Assembly: GCF_008973465.1 (NCBI RefSeq) | Contig: NZ_WBXN01000004.1 | Location: 6,178,501 to 6,242,500, forward strand | DNA from: Streptomyces sp. SS1-1 | Lineage (GTDB): Bacteria; Actinomycetota; Actinomycetes; Streptomycetales; Streptomycetaceae | Length of the DNA stretch: 64,000 nucleotides | Direction of reading: 5' to 3' | Part shown: in pieces, positions 25,226-36,469 of the stretch | Layout: each line of letters starts with the position of its first letter | Numbering within the stretch: the first letter of the stretch is position 1 | Notes under the pieces: generated by a model | Databases searched by the model: none | Told to the model about the DNA's origin: nothing | Seen by the model: the letters and a program-made list of their open reading frames with translations, nothing else | Made by a program: the position numbers and the translations under genes

Positions 25226-26562
25226 GGCTGACGATTCTCGGCGGCGGAGGATTCCGCGTACCGCTCGTGTACGGCGCGCTCCTGACGGACCACGCCGAGG
25301 GCCGGGTGACCCGGGTCGTGCTGCACGACCTGGACGCCGGCCGGCTCGACGCCGTGACCCGGGTGCTCGCCGAGCAGGCCGCCGGGGTGCCCGACGCCCC
25401 CGAGGTCACCGCCACCACCGACCTCGACGAGGCCCTGCGCGGCGCCGACTTCGTGTTCTCCGCGATCCGCGTCGGCGGCCTCCAGGGCCGGGCCGACGAC
25501 GAACGGGTCGCGCTCGCCGAGGGCGTCCTCGGCCAGGAGACCGTCGGCGCGGGCGGCATCGCCTACGGCCTGCGCACCGTGCCGGTCGCCGAGGACATCG
25601 CCCGCCGCGTCGCCCGGCTCGCCCCCGACGCCTGGGTCATCAACTTCACCAACCCCGCCGGACTGGTCACCGAGGCCATGTCCCGCCACCTCGGCGACCG
25701 CGTCATCGGCATCTGCGACTCACCGGTCGGCCTCGGCCGCCGTATCGCCCGCGTGCTCGGGGTGAACAACCCCGCCGAGGCGTGGATCGACTACGTCGGC
25801 CTCAACCACCTCGGCTGGGTCCGCGGCCTGCGCGTGGCCGGGCGGGACGAACTCCCGCGGCTGCTCGCCGACCCCGAACTGCTCGGCTCCTTCGAGGAGG
25901 GCAAGCTGTTCGGCACCGACTGGCTGCGCTCCCTCGGCGCCATCCCCAACGAGTACCTGCACTACTACTACTTCAACCGGGAGGCCGTACGCGCCTACCA
26001 GGAGGCCGAGCGCACCCGCGGCGCCTTCCTGCGCGACCAGCAGGCCGGCTTCTACGACCGGCTGCGCGACCCGGACGCCCCCGCCCTGGAGATCTGGGAC
26101 CGCACCCGCGCCGAGCGCGAGGCCACCTACATGTCCGAGAACCGGGAGACCGCCGGCGCCGGCGAACGCGACGCCGACGACCTGTCCGGCGGCTACGAGA
26201 AGGTGGCGCTGGCGCTGATGCGGGCCATCGCCCGCGACGAACGCACCACCCTGATCCTCAACGTCCGCAACCGGCACACCCTGTCGGTGCTCGACACCGA
26301 CGCCGTCATCGAGGTGCCCTGCCTGGTCGACGCCAACGGCGCCCACCCGGTCGCCGTCGCCCCGCTGCCCGACCACGCCACCGGGCTCGTCTGCTCGGTC
26401 AAGGCCGTCGAACGCGAGGTGCTGGCCGCCGCCGAGTCCGGCTCGCGCACCACCGCCGTCAAGGCGTTCGCGCTGCATCCGCTGGTCGACTCGGTCGGCG
26501 TGGCCCGCCGGCTGGTCGAGGGCTACACCTCCGTCCACCCCGGTCTCGCCTACCTCACCTGA
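25222..26562 (+). CDS. GH4 family glycosidase (6-phospho-beta-glucosidase type)
   Basis: 446-residue glycoside hydrolase family 4 protein, the NAD- and metal-dependent type. The N-terminal Rossmann nucleotide-binding motif is LTILGGGGFRVPLV. Family segments include NFTNPAGLVTEAMSRH, the metal-ligand cysteine in ICDSPVGLGRR (near residue 165) and the His in GLNHLGWVRGL (near 195). GH4 enzymes act by oxidation-elimination-reduction at C3 and often take 6-phosphosugars, although some act on non-phosphorylated substrates. With a CUT1 importer rather than a PTS beside it, a free glycoside substrate is equally likely. It starts with GTG inside the deoR-type stop codon. Confidence 0.88.
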   Translation: MRLTILGGGGFRVPLVYGALLTDHAEGRVTRVVLHDLDAGRLDAVTRVLAEQAAGVPDAPEVTATTDLDEALRGADFVFSAIRVGGLQGRADDERVALAEGVLGQETVGAGGIAYGLRTVPVAEDIARRVARLAPDAWVINFTNPAGLVTEAMSRHLGDRVIGICDSPVGLGRRIARVLGVNNPAEAWIDYVGLNHLGWVRGLRVAGRDELPRLLADPELLGSFEEGKLFGTDWLRSLGAIPNEYLHYYYFNREAVRAYQEAERTRGAFLRDQQAGFYDRLRDPDAPALEIWDRTRAEREATYMSENRETAGAGERDADDLSGGYEKVALALMRAIARDERTTLILNVRNRHTLSVLDTDAVIEVPCLVDANGAHPVAVAPLPDHATGLVCSVKAVEREVLAAAESGSRTTAVKAFALHPLVDSVGVARRLVEGYTSVHPGLAYLT

Positions 26563-26594
26563 CACCCCCGCTCTCTGCCTCCCTGGAGACCCCG

Positions 26595-29642
<3,048 letters not shown>

Positions 29643-29650
29643 GAACACGC

Positions 29651-29700
29651 CTTCGGGCCGGCCGGCCGCCACCCCCGTGACAGCGCCGGCCGGCCCGAAG
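29651..29700 (+). terminator. Intrinsic-type hairpin after GH38
   Basis: A 15-bp perfect stem (29651-29665 with 29686-29700, beginning CTTCGGGCCGG) with a 20-base loop, nine bases after the GH38 stop. No U-tract follows, as is normal for streptomycete terminators. Confidence 0.85.
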
Positions 29701-29797
29701 CCCCCGTGCCCCCCGTAGGTCCCCCGTGCTTCCCCCCGTACGGACCCCCCGTTCGCCTTGCTCAGTGTCATGAGCGCGCGGGGGGCCGTCTGATACA

Positions 29798-29829
29798 CCC
29801 ACGCCGGAAGATTTTTTCCCCGGCGTGGG
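29798..29829. terminator. Hairpin at the end of the chitinase gene
   Basis: CCCACGCCGG (29798-29807) pairs with CCGGCGTGGG (29820-29829) around a 12-base loop containing six T. It lies 37 bases beyond the chitinase stop on the minus strand and probably ends that transcript; it would also fold on the plus strand. Confidence 0.65.
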
Positions 29830-29865
29830 CGATCGGCGTGGGTGGTGGCTCGGGTGGGGGTGGAC

Positions 29866-31551
29866 TCAGCCGGTGAAGCCGGCCGTGATGGACGTGAACT
29901 GCCAGGTGTTCTGGCTGATTCCGGAGCAGTTGCTCGTCACTCCGCCGCCCGCGCAGGGCCGGTCGCGGTTGACCGACCAGAAGGCCAGCCGGGCGATGTG
30001 CCGGGAGTTCGCCCAGTCCCGGATCTGCGTCCAGGTCCCGGGCGAGGTGAGCTCCTGCTGGTCGGAGAGGCCGTTCATGCCGGAGATGCCGAGGTGCGCG
30101 TAGGCGGTGGCGTCGTCCCAGCCGAACGTCGACCTCAGCTTGGTCTTCAGGCCCTCGGCCGCGCTCACGGTGCTGCCGTACATGTCGGCGCCGCCGCCGA
30201 AGTCGAACGGCATGATCGTGAAGACGTCGATGCCCGCGTTCAGCGCCTTGGCCTGCTCGATCAGCCGGTTGCCCCAGTAGGTCGGCCCGGTGGTGGAGGT
30301 GCCGAAGGTGATGATCGTCCGCAGACCCGGGTTGTTCGCCTTGACGATCTTCAGGGCGTTCAGGATCCGGTCCTGCACGGTCGCGTTCTCGAACTCGTCG
30401 GTGTTCTCGATGTCGACGTCGATCGCCTTCAGCCCGTAGGCGTCGATGACCTTCTGGTACGCGCCCGCCAGCGCCTCGGCGGTCGAGCAGTTCGGCCCGA
30501 GCTTGTTGCCGCTCCAGCCGCCGATCGACGGGACGACGTCACCGCCGGCGGCCCGGATGGAGTTGATGACGCTCTGGTCGTTGCCGCCGGTCAGCGCCCG
30601 CTGCCCGTCCCAGGAGGGGTTGCAGCCGCCGGAGGACAGGATGAACGCCAGGGTGTACCACTTGATCCCGGTCGCGCTCATCACCGAGGTGGCGCTCGGC
30701 GGATCGCCCCAGCCGAGGTACAGATAGGGCGCGGCCTGCTTGAAGCCGGTGCCGCCCCCGCCGCCCGAATCGGTCGTGACCGAGACGGAGTTGGAGGCCG
30801 CGGAGACGTTCCCGGCCGCGTCCCGTGCCTTCACCGTGAACGTGTAGGCGGTGCTGGGCGACAGGCCGCCGACCGTGGCGCTCGTCCCGGATACGCTGAG
30901 CACCTGGGTCGAGCCGCGGAACACGTCGTAGCCGGTCACGCCGACGTTGTCGGTCGAGGCGTTCCAGGCCAGCGACACACTCGTCGAGGACTTGCCGGTG
31001 GAGCGCAGATTGCCGGGGGCGCTCGGCGCCTGCCCGTCCGAGCCGCCGCCTCCGGGCCCGTCGAGGCTGATGTCGTCGGCCTGGTAGGTGCCCTGCCCGT
31101 ACCAGCCGTGCAGATACACCGTGGCGCTGGTCTGCGAGGCGCCGGTCGTGAAGGTGAGCGACAGCTTGGCGTACGCCGACGGCGACGACGTCCAGGTGGA
31201 GGCACCGCCGTCCACGCCGAGGTAGACGTAGGAGCCGCGCACCCAGCCGCTGAGGGAGTACGTCGTGTTCGGCTGCACGGCGACGCTCTGCGAGCAGCGG
31301 GCGTTGTCGCTCGCGCTCGCCGCCCCGGACAGCGCCTTGGAGCCGCCGTGCACGGGTGAGGAGACGACGGAGCCGAGGTTGCCGGTGCAGGACCACGGGG
31401 AGAGTCCGCCCGACTCGAAGCCGGGGTTGGCCAGGACGTTGGCCGCGTGAGCGGTGCCGGGCAGGGCGACGGCCCCGGCGACCGCGAGGGCCGCCGTGCC
31501 GACGAGGGCGAGGAAACGGCGTCTGAGCCGTGCGAGAGGTCGGTTGCGCAC
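29866..31551 (-). CDS. Secreted GH18 chitinase
   Basis: 561-residue secreted chitinase. An Arg-rich signal peptide (RNRPLARLRRR, hydrophobic core, PGTAHAAN, cleavage near residue 36) leads to a carbohydrate-binding module (about 37-165, NVLANPGFESGGLSPWSCTG), a fibronectin type III domain (about 178-265, APSAPGNLRSTGKSSTS) and a GH18 domain (about 280-561). The catalytic motif D-x-D-x-E is present as AIDVDIEN, with Glu as proton donor. This resembles the ChiC/ChiA-like streptomycete chitinases. The GTG start at 31551 has an AGGGAGA site five bases upstream. Two DasR-type boxes upstream predict induction by chitin breakdown products and repression by DasR. Confidence 0.94.
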   Translation of the reverse strand: MRNRPLARLRRRFLALVGTAALAVAGAVALPGTAHAANVLANPGFESGGLSPWSCTGNLGSVVSSPVHGGSKALSGAASASDNARCSQSVAVQPNTTYSLSGWVRGSYVYLGVDGGASTWTSSPSAYAKLSLTFTTGASQTSATVYLHGWYGQGTYQADDISLDGPGGGGSDGQAPSAPGNLRSTGKSSTSVSLAWNASTDNVGVTGYDVFRGSTQVLSVSGTSATVGGLSPSTAYTFTVKARDAAGNVSAASNSVSVTTDSGGGGGTGFKQAAPYLYLGWGDPPSATSVMSATGIKWYTLAFILSSGGCNPSWDGQRALTGGNDQSVINSIRAAGGDVVPSIGGWSGNKLGPNCSTAEALAGAYQKVIDAYGLKAIDVDIENTDEFENATVQDRILNALKIVKANNPGLRTIITFGTSTTGPTYWGNRLIEQAKALNAGIDVFTIMPFDFGGGADMYGSTVSAAEGLKTKLRSTFGWDDATAYAHLGISGMNGLSDQQELTSPGTWTQIRDWANSRHIARLAFWSVNRDRPCAGGGVTSNCSGISQNTWQFTSITAGFTG

Positions 31552-31616
31552 GTCATCTCCCTGAAGAGAGTGGGGTGTTCGGGAGTGCACAGATGCTGAG
31601 AGGTGCGCTGACCAAG

Positions 31617-31630
31617 TTGGTATGGACCAA
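31617..31630. promoter_or_regulatory. DasR-like box 1, chitinase promoter
   Basis: TTGGTATGGACCAA, an imperfect palindrome close to the DasR responsive element core TGGTCTAGACCA and to the 12-bp repeats known in streptomycete chitinase promoters. It lies 66 bases upstream of the chitinase GTG. Confidence 0.75.
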
Positions 31631-31657
31631 TTCACCTGTCAAGGACTGCCGCAGGGA

Positions 31658-31671
31658 TTGGTCCATACCGA
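31658..31671. promoter_or_regulatory. DasR-like box 2, chitinase promoter
   Basis: TTGGTCCATACCGA. Its GGTCCATACC core is the exact reverse complement of GGTATGGACC in box 1, with centres about 41 bp (four helical turns) apart, so a regulator bound to both would sit on the same face of the DNA. It lies in the gap before the end of the next gene. Confidence 0.7.
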
Positions 31672-31709
31672 TGGTGTACGGGGGAGGCGGTGCCGCTGCC
31701 GCCGGTCTC

Positions 31710-32837
31710 CTACAGGGGCAGGGCCGCACCGGTCCCGACCGAGCCGGACTGTGCCGGTGCGGGCACCGCCGGGAGCAGGGGCGTCTCCGGCTCGTTGCGC
31801 TGCTGCGGGATCGACACCGGGCGCAGCGGACGCGGACCCGCGACCACCGTGTAGTCCTGCCCCAGGAACGGCGGGGTGACGACGCCCGGGTCCTCGCCGA
31901 GCGCCAGCCGCACGGCGAGCCACGGCACGTTCACCCCGCACAGCGACAGCTGGTGCAGACCGCCCGCCGGACGGGTGTTGACGTCCATCAGGACCGGGGT
32001 GTCGCCGAACATCCGGAACTGGATGTTGGACAGGTGGTGCAGCCCGAAGCCCTCCGCGACCAGCCGCGCCGGCTCCAGCCACTGCTCCTGGAGCGTGAAC
32101 CCGCGCCGGCGCCCGTTCTTGACCCGGCCGATCGCCAGCCGCACCCGGTTGTCCGGGCCGGTGAGGCAGTCCACCGACACCTCCGGCTGCTCCAGGCGCG
32201 GCATCACCAGCCAGTCCACCGGCTCCTCGGTCCGCCGCAGCGCGTCCAGGACCAGGTCGAGCTGGACGTAGGGCGACGGGAAGCCGCTGAGGTGCGTCAG
32301 CGAGAACGGCGAGCGGGTGATCATCCGGAAGCCGACCCCGCCCGCGCCGGACGCCGGCTTGAAGCACGCCCGGTGTCCACCCGCCTCCAACTCCTCGACG
32401 GCGGCGAGCAGTTCGTCCGCGTCACGGACCCGGAACCACGGCGGCACCGGCACACCGATCGCCTGCACGGCCTCGTACGCGATCACCTTGTCCTGGAAGA
32501 CGGCCACGGCCTCGGGCGGCGGCGCCAGCAGCGCCGTACCGGCCGCCTCGAACTCCGCGCGGTGCGCGACGATCGCCGCCTGGTGCAGCCGGGGCACGAA
32601 GACGTCGATCCCGCGGCGCCGGCACTGCGCGAGGGCGTACTCCACGTACCCGGCGGGGGACAGGCCCTCGGGCTCCAGCTCCGCCGTGTCGGCGGCGGCC
32701 AGCACGGGGGAGTCGGCGTCCCCGTGCGTCGCATGGATCTCCACCGCCCGGTCGCTGGGATTTCTGCGGAGCTGATCCATGAAGAACACGTTCTCCGCGT
32801 ACGTGCGGTTGAGCCAGACGCGTACGCGAGAGACCAT
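31710..32837 (-). CDS. ATP-grasp domain protein
   Basis: 375-residue ATP-grasp ligase-like protein. The N-terminal Rossmann-like part (RVRVWLNRTYAENVFFMDQL) precedes the ATP-grasp core: QDKVIAYEAVQAIGVPVPPW, the nucleotide-binding Lys in HRACFKPASGAGGVGFRMI, and the Mg-binding end of the fold VLMDVNTRPAGGLHQLSLCG with Asn-x-Arg. Such enzymes join a carboxylate to an amine or thiol; here neither partner is evident. The final 40 residues are Pro-rich. The ATG at 32837 follows AAAGGACG. It is divergent from the phosphoesterase/PPTase pair; a shared pathway is only suggested by position. Confidence 0.85.
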   Translation of the reverse strand: MVSRVRVWLNRTYAENVFFMDQLRRNPSDRAVEIHATHGDADSPVLAAADTAELEPEGLSPAGYVEYALAQCRRRGIDVFVPRLHQAAIVAHRAEFEAAGTALLAPPPEAVAVFQDKVIAYEAVQAIGVPVPPWFRVRDADELLAAVEELEAGGHRACFKPASGAGGVGFRMITRSPFSLTHLSGFPSPYVQLDLVLDALRRTEEPVDWLVMPRLEQPEVSVDCLTGPDNRVRLAIGRVKNGRRRGFTLQEQWLEPARLVAEGFGLHHLSNIQFRMFGDTPVLMDVNTRPAGGLHQLSLCGVNVPWLAVRLALGEDPGVVTPPFLGQDYTVVAGPRPLRPVSIPQQRNEPETPLLPAVPAPAQSGSVGTGAALPL

Positions 32838-33111
32838 GCAGGGCCGTCCTTTCGGGGGTTCGCGGGCACGGCGAAGCAGCCCGTGCCCGGGCAGGGGAGG
32901 TTGGAGGTACACCGAACCGCCCCTGGCGAAGGGGTTCGAGGCGGTGGTGTCGGGGCGATCATACGACTTTCAAAGGGTGCCGCGTGCAACGTACGTGTTA
33001 CGGATTTCCCCGCCCCGCACCCGAGCGGGAGCGGGGCGGACGGCCCGCCCTTGTGGCGGGTGCACGCCCTGTGTTCTCGTGGTGTCCTTCGGGTGATCGG
33101 GAGGGGCGAGG

Positions 33112-33981
33112 GTGACGTCGACGGCCGCGCGGACCGGGCGGCTGCTGGCCGTCAGCGACCTGCACATCGGGTACGACGAGAACCGCGCCCTCGTGGAGGC
33201 GATGCGCCCCGGCTCCGACGACGACTGGCTGCTCGTGGCCGGTGACGTGGCCGAGACCGTCGCCGACGTCACGTGGGCGCTCAAGACCCTCGCCGGCCGC
33301 TTCCGCCAGGTCGTCTGGGTCCCCGGCAACCACGAGCTGTGGACCCACCCCAAGGACTCCGTCACCCTGCGCGGCGCCGCCCGCTACGACCATCTGGTCG
33401 AGGTGTGCCGGGACCTCGGCGTGCTCACCCCTGAGGATCCCTACCCCGTGTGGGACGGCCCCGGCGGCCCGGTCGCCGTCGCCCCGCTCTTCCTCCTCTA
33501 CGACTACTCCTTCCTCCCCGCGGGCTGCGCCACCAAGGAGGAGGGCCTCACATACGCGCACGGGACCGGCGTCGTCTGCACCGACGAGTACCTGCTGCAC
33601 CCCGACCCGTACCCGACCCGCGACGCCTGGTGCGCGGCCCGGGTCGCCGCCACCGAGCGCCGGCTCGCCGCCCTCCCCGAGGACCTGCCCACCGTCCTCG
33701 TCAACCACTGGCCGCTGCACCGGCACCCGACCGACGTGCTCTGGTACCCCGAGTTCGCGATGTGGTGCGGCACCGCCCTGACCGACGACTGGCACCGCCG
33801 CTTCCGCGTCGAGGCCATGGTGTACGGCCACCTCCACATCCCGCGGACCACCTGGCACGAAGGCGTCCGCTTCGAGGAGGTCTCCGTCGGCTACCCCCGC
33901 GAATGGCGCCGGCGCCCGGAACCCCCGGGCCGCCTGCGGAACGTGCTGCCCCACGACACCACGAAGGACACCGCCCGTTGA
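33112..33981 (+). CDS. Metallophosphoesterase
   Basis: 289-residue calcineurin-like phosphoesterase. The five metal-binding blocks are visible: SDLHIGYDEN (D-x-H), LVAGDVAETV (G-D), VWVPGNHELWTH (G-N-H-E), VLVNHWPLH (H) and VYGHLHIPRTT (G-H-x-H). It should use two metal ions to cleave a phosphodiester or phosphomonoester, probably in the cytoplasm since there is no signal peptide. It starts with GTG behind GGGAGGGGCGAGG and overlaps the phosphopantetheinyl transferase gene by TTGA, so the two are translated together. Confidence 0.92.
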   Translation: MTSTAARTGRLLAVSDLHIGYDENRALVEAMRPGSDDDWLLVAGDVAETVADVTWALKTLAGRFRQVVWVPGNHELWTHPKDSVTLRGAARYDHLVEVCRDLGVLTPEDPYPVWDGPGGPVAVAPLFLLYDYSFLPAGCATKEEGLTYAHGTGVVCTDEYLLHPDPYPTRDAWCAARVAATERRLAALPEDLPTVLVNHWPLHRHPTDVLWYPEFAMWCGTALTDDWHRRFRVEAMVYGHLHIPRTTWHEGVRFEEVSVGYPREWRRRPEPPGRLRNVLPHDTTKDTAR

Positions 33982-34652
33982 TCGAGGACCTGCTGCCACC
34001 GGCCACCGTGAGCGTCGAGGCGTACGGCGACGAGGAGCACCCGCCGCTCTTCCCCGAGGAGGAGGCGGTCGTGGCCCGGGCGGTGCCCAAGCGGCGCCGC
34101 GAGTTCGCCGCCGTACGCGGCTGCGCGCGCCGCGCCATGGAGAAGCTCGGGGTGCCCCCGCGGGCCGTGCTGCCGGGCGAGCGCGGCGCCCCCGGCTGGC
34201 CGCCCGGCCTGATCGGCAGCATGACCCACTGCGACGGGTACGCCGCCGCCGCGCTGGCCCGCGCCGGCGACCTGGCGTCGCTCGGCATCGACGCGGAGAC
34301 CCACGAGCCGCTCCCGGACGGGGTGCTGGACGCCGTCGCGCTGCCCGCCGAGGCGGAGCGGCTGCGGCTGCTGGCGGCCACACACCCCTCGGTCCACTGG
34401 GACCGGCTCCTGTTCAGCGCCAAGGAGTCCGTCTACAAGGCGTGGTTCCCCCTCACCGGGAAGTGGCTGGACTTCTCCGAGGCCGACATCGCCGTCCTCG
34501 CCGGTGACGGCGATCCGCCCGGCGGCCTGTTCAGCGCCCGGCTGCTCGTGCCCGGCCCGGTGGTCGGCGGGCGCCGGCTCGACCGGTTCGAGGGGCGCTG
34601 GACGGTCGGGCGGGGGCTGGTGGCGACCGCCGTGAGCGTGCCGCACACCTGA
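33978..34652 (+). CDS. 4'-phosphopantetheinyl transferase (EntD type)
   Basis: 224-residue phosphopantetheinyl transferase that would activate carrier-protein domains of polyketide or non-ribosomal peptide synthases using coenzyme A. It shows all three family motifs: GLIGSMTHCDGYAAAA, LGIDAETHEPL (metal-binding Asp/Glu) and FSAKESVYKAWFPLTG. The length and the SMTHC motif place it with the EntD/siderophore type rather than the AcpS type. It starts with TTG overlapping the phosphoesterase stop; no better start exists near the conserved N-terminus. No carrier-protein biosynthetic cluster is present here, so it may serve clusters elsewhere. Confidence 0.93.
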   Translation: MIEDLLPPATVSVEAYGDEEHPPLFPEEEAVVARAVPKRRREFAAVRGCARRAMEKLGVPPRAVLPGERGAPGWPPGLIGSMTHCDGYAAAALARAGDLASLGIDAETHEPLPDGVLDAVALPAEAERLRLLAATHPSVHWDRLLFSAKESVYKAWFPLTGKWLDFSEADIAVLAGDGDPPGGLFSARLLVPGPVVGGRRLDRFEGRWTVGRGLVATAVSVPHT

Positions 34653-34672
34653 GCCCCCGCGCGCGGGCGGCG

Positions 34673-34903
34673 TCAGGGCTCGGCCGGGCACCAGGTGCGC
34701 AGCAGATGGAAGAACTCCTCCTCGTGGCCCGTCAGCCCCGCGTCGGCCAGCGCCTGTTCGGCCTCGGCGAGGACGGCGGGCGGCACGACGGGTGGCCGGC
34801 CCGGTCCTGGGGCACCGTCGAACGCGGCTCGCACGGTGTGCAGGAGCCGCAGGTAGGCCTGGACGGCGGTGCGCTCGCGGTCGGTCAGTACGGCGGTGGG
34901 CAT
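34673..34903 (-). CDS. Hypothetical small protein (76 aa)
   Basis: Unrecognised 76-residue protein, acidic and helical-looking: TDRERTAVQAYLRLLHTVRA, a Pro-rich middle (GPGRPPVVPPAV), then LAEAEQALADAGLTGHEEEF. The ATG at 34903 has a GGGGAGAG ribosome site. Its stop is 20 bases from the convergent PPTase gene. Codon use is typical of the surroundings, supporting a real gene, but no function can be offered. Confidence 0.65.
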   Translation of the reverse strand: MPTAVLTDRERTAVQAYLRLLHTVRAAFDGAPGPGRPPVVPPAVLAEAEQALADAGLTGHEEEFFHLLRTWCPAEP

Positions 34904-35032
34904 CGGTCGGCTCTCCCCGGGTCGGTGTCGTCGCGCCCCGCACGGCGGGGCGCCACCCACCAGCTTGCCGTCCACCACTGACAACGGGTCCGCACCGGCC
35001 GTCCGTTCGCCCCGTCGCCGCAGGTCAGGGGG

Positions 35033-35599
35033 TCACTTCTGCGGGCCCAGGTAGCCGAGCGAGGCCTCGATACGGCCCGCGAGATGGTCGCGCCGGCCCC
35101 GCGCCGAGGAATCCGCCAGCCAGGCGCGGCACTTGCTGGCCAGCAGCAGGCCGAAGCTCTCGGCCTCCTTCTCCTCCGCCTGGTCGAAGTGGTTGCGGGC
35201 GGCGACCTTCAGGACCGCCGAGCGCAGATCCGCCTCGCTGCCGAGCATCCGGGCCGCCACCGAGGCGCCCTCGATGCTGTGGCTGCAGTGACCGGCCTTC
35301 ATGTGCCACAGCTCGTGGCCGAGGATCACCAGCTGGTGGTCGGGCGCGGTGCGTTCCTCGATCACCACGAGGTCCTGGTCGGCCATGTCGAGCCACAGCC
35401 CGCTCGCGGTGCCCGGCGGGAAGGCGGCCGTACGGAAGTGGACGGGGCGGCCCCGGCGTCTGCCCATCGCGTCGCACAGCGCGCCGTACAGCGTCTCGGG
35501 CGCCGCGGGTGCGGGAAGCCTGAGCTCCGCGACCAACTCGCTGCACAGGCGGCGCATTTCCCTACCGATGCCCAATGGTCTCCCGTTCCTCCCGGTCAC
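35033..35599 (-). CDS. ImmA/IrrE-like metallopeptidase family protein
   Basis: 188-residue protein with a zinc-peptidase motif HELWH (residues 95-99, within VILGHELWHMKAGHC) and a downstream EKEAESFGLLLASK helix that could give the third ligand, the pattern of the ImmA/IrrE (COG2856) family. Relatives cleave a partner helix-turn-helix repressor. Here the gene overlaps the stop of an XRE regulator gene by GTGA, so the pair is translationally coupled. The start is GTG 35599, although a TTG just after GGGAG (MGIGREMRRL) would give a shorter form. Such pairs are frequent on streptomycete chromosomes outside mobile elements. Confidence 0.8.
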   Translation of the reverse strand: MTGRNGRPLGIGREMRRLCSELVAELRLPAPAAPETLYGALCDAMGRRRGRPVHFRTAAFPPGTASGLWLDMADQDLVVIEERTAPDHQLVILGHELWHMKAGHCSHSIEGASVAARMLGSEADLRSAVLKVAARNHFDQAEEKEAESFGLLLASKCRAWLADSSARGRRDHLAGRIEASLGYLGPQK

Positions 35600-36246
35600 G
35601 ACTCGGGCCGCTTGACGCTCTCCAGGAGCATGTCCAGCCACTCGGCGACCTTGTCGCGGTGCTGGTCGGTGGGGAGCTGGGCGGCCCGCCAGGCGATGCC
35701 GCGCACACCGTGGTCCTGCAGGAGCCGCTCCAGCGGATCCTCGGCGGTCTGGGCCGCCTCGCGCTCCGCGAGTCTCTGCAGCAGGTCCTGCTCGGTGCGC
35801 TGGAGCGCGCCGGCCAGCGCCTCGGGGTCCTCGGCGGTCAGGAAGCCGGCGTGCACCCGGAAGAAGCGCTGGATGGCGTCGCAGTGCTCCATGGTGGGCC
35901 GCCGGTCGCCGTTGATGAGCGCGCCCGCCTGCTGACGGGACATGCCGGCGCCGTCGGCGATCTCCTGCTGGGTGTACCTGCGGCCGTTCGGCTTCAGGCG
36001 GGTGCGGCGCAGAAGGTCGAGCCGCTGGAGGAAGCGGGCCTGGACGTCCGGCTCGCCCGCGGGCCGGCCGCTCAGCAGGGCCTTGACGACGGACTCCGGG
36101 ACACCGGAGGCGACGGAGAGCCGGCCGGTGTCGAACACCTCCGTGTGCGGCACGTCGAGCCGGTCGGCGAGCGCGGTGACGCGGGCGACGACGGCGGGCA
36201 GCGCGGCCGTCACCGTGGCGCCAGGGCCCTCAAAGCCATCCGTCAC
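35596..36246 (-). CDS. XRE-type helix-turn-helix regulator
   Basis: 216-residue regulator. The helix-turn-helix is around residues 88-135 (RYTQQEIADGAGMSRQQAGA, then LINGDRRPTMEHCDAIQRFF). The C-terminal half is helical and Glu/Arg-rich (ALQRTEQDLLQRLAEREAAQ). The GTG start at 36246 has a clean TAGGAGA site seven bases upstream, which decides it over a longer form. It is coupled to the downstream metallopeptidase gene, which may inactivate it by cleavage, as in ImmR-ImmA and DdrO-IrrE; that relation is inference. Confidence 0.85.
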   Translation of the reverse strand: MTDGFEGPGATVTAALPAVVARVTALADRLDVPHTEVFDTGRLSVASGVPESVVKALLSGRPAGEPDVQARFLQRLDLLRRTRLKPNGRRYTQQEIADGAGMSRQQAGALINGDRRPTMEHCDAIQRFFRVHAGFLTAEDPEALAGALQRTEQDLLQRLAEREAAQTAEDPLERLLQDHGVRGIAWRAAQLPTDQHRDKVAEWLDMLLESVKRPES

Positions 36247-36393
36247 CGACAGATCTCCTACGTCTCTCACAGGCTCATCACAACCTGTTGCCGTGAACTC
36301 GACGAAGATTACCGGGTGGTTCGAACGCGCATCCAGGTTCCGCCACAACTGTGGCCAATTTCAGCCGTCAACACGCAGGGAATGCCACGATAG

Positions 36394-36423
36394 TTGACAT
36401 GGCTCGGGCGGGGGCACCAGGAT
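36394..36423 (+). promoter_or_regulatory. Possible sigma-70-type promoter for MmyB-like gene
   Basis: TTGACA at 36394-36399, an 18-base spacer, then CAGGAT at 36418-36423, 46 bases upstream of the ATG at 36470. The -35 is a perfect match and the -10 is fair. It lies in the divergent region shared with the XRE gene. Confidence 0.4.
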
Positions 36424-36469
36424 CAGGGCGCCGCGTGAAGGCCGCATAGGCAAGAGGGGTGACCTCCCG

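Noticed and set aside
32900..32945. Hairpin CGAACC...GGTTCG upstream of the ATP-grasp gene as a riboswitch
   Set aside because: A single short stem with no recognisable conserved core; more likely incidental leader structure.
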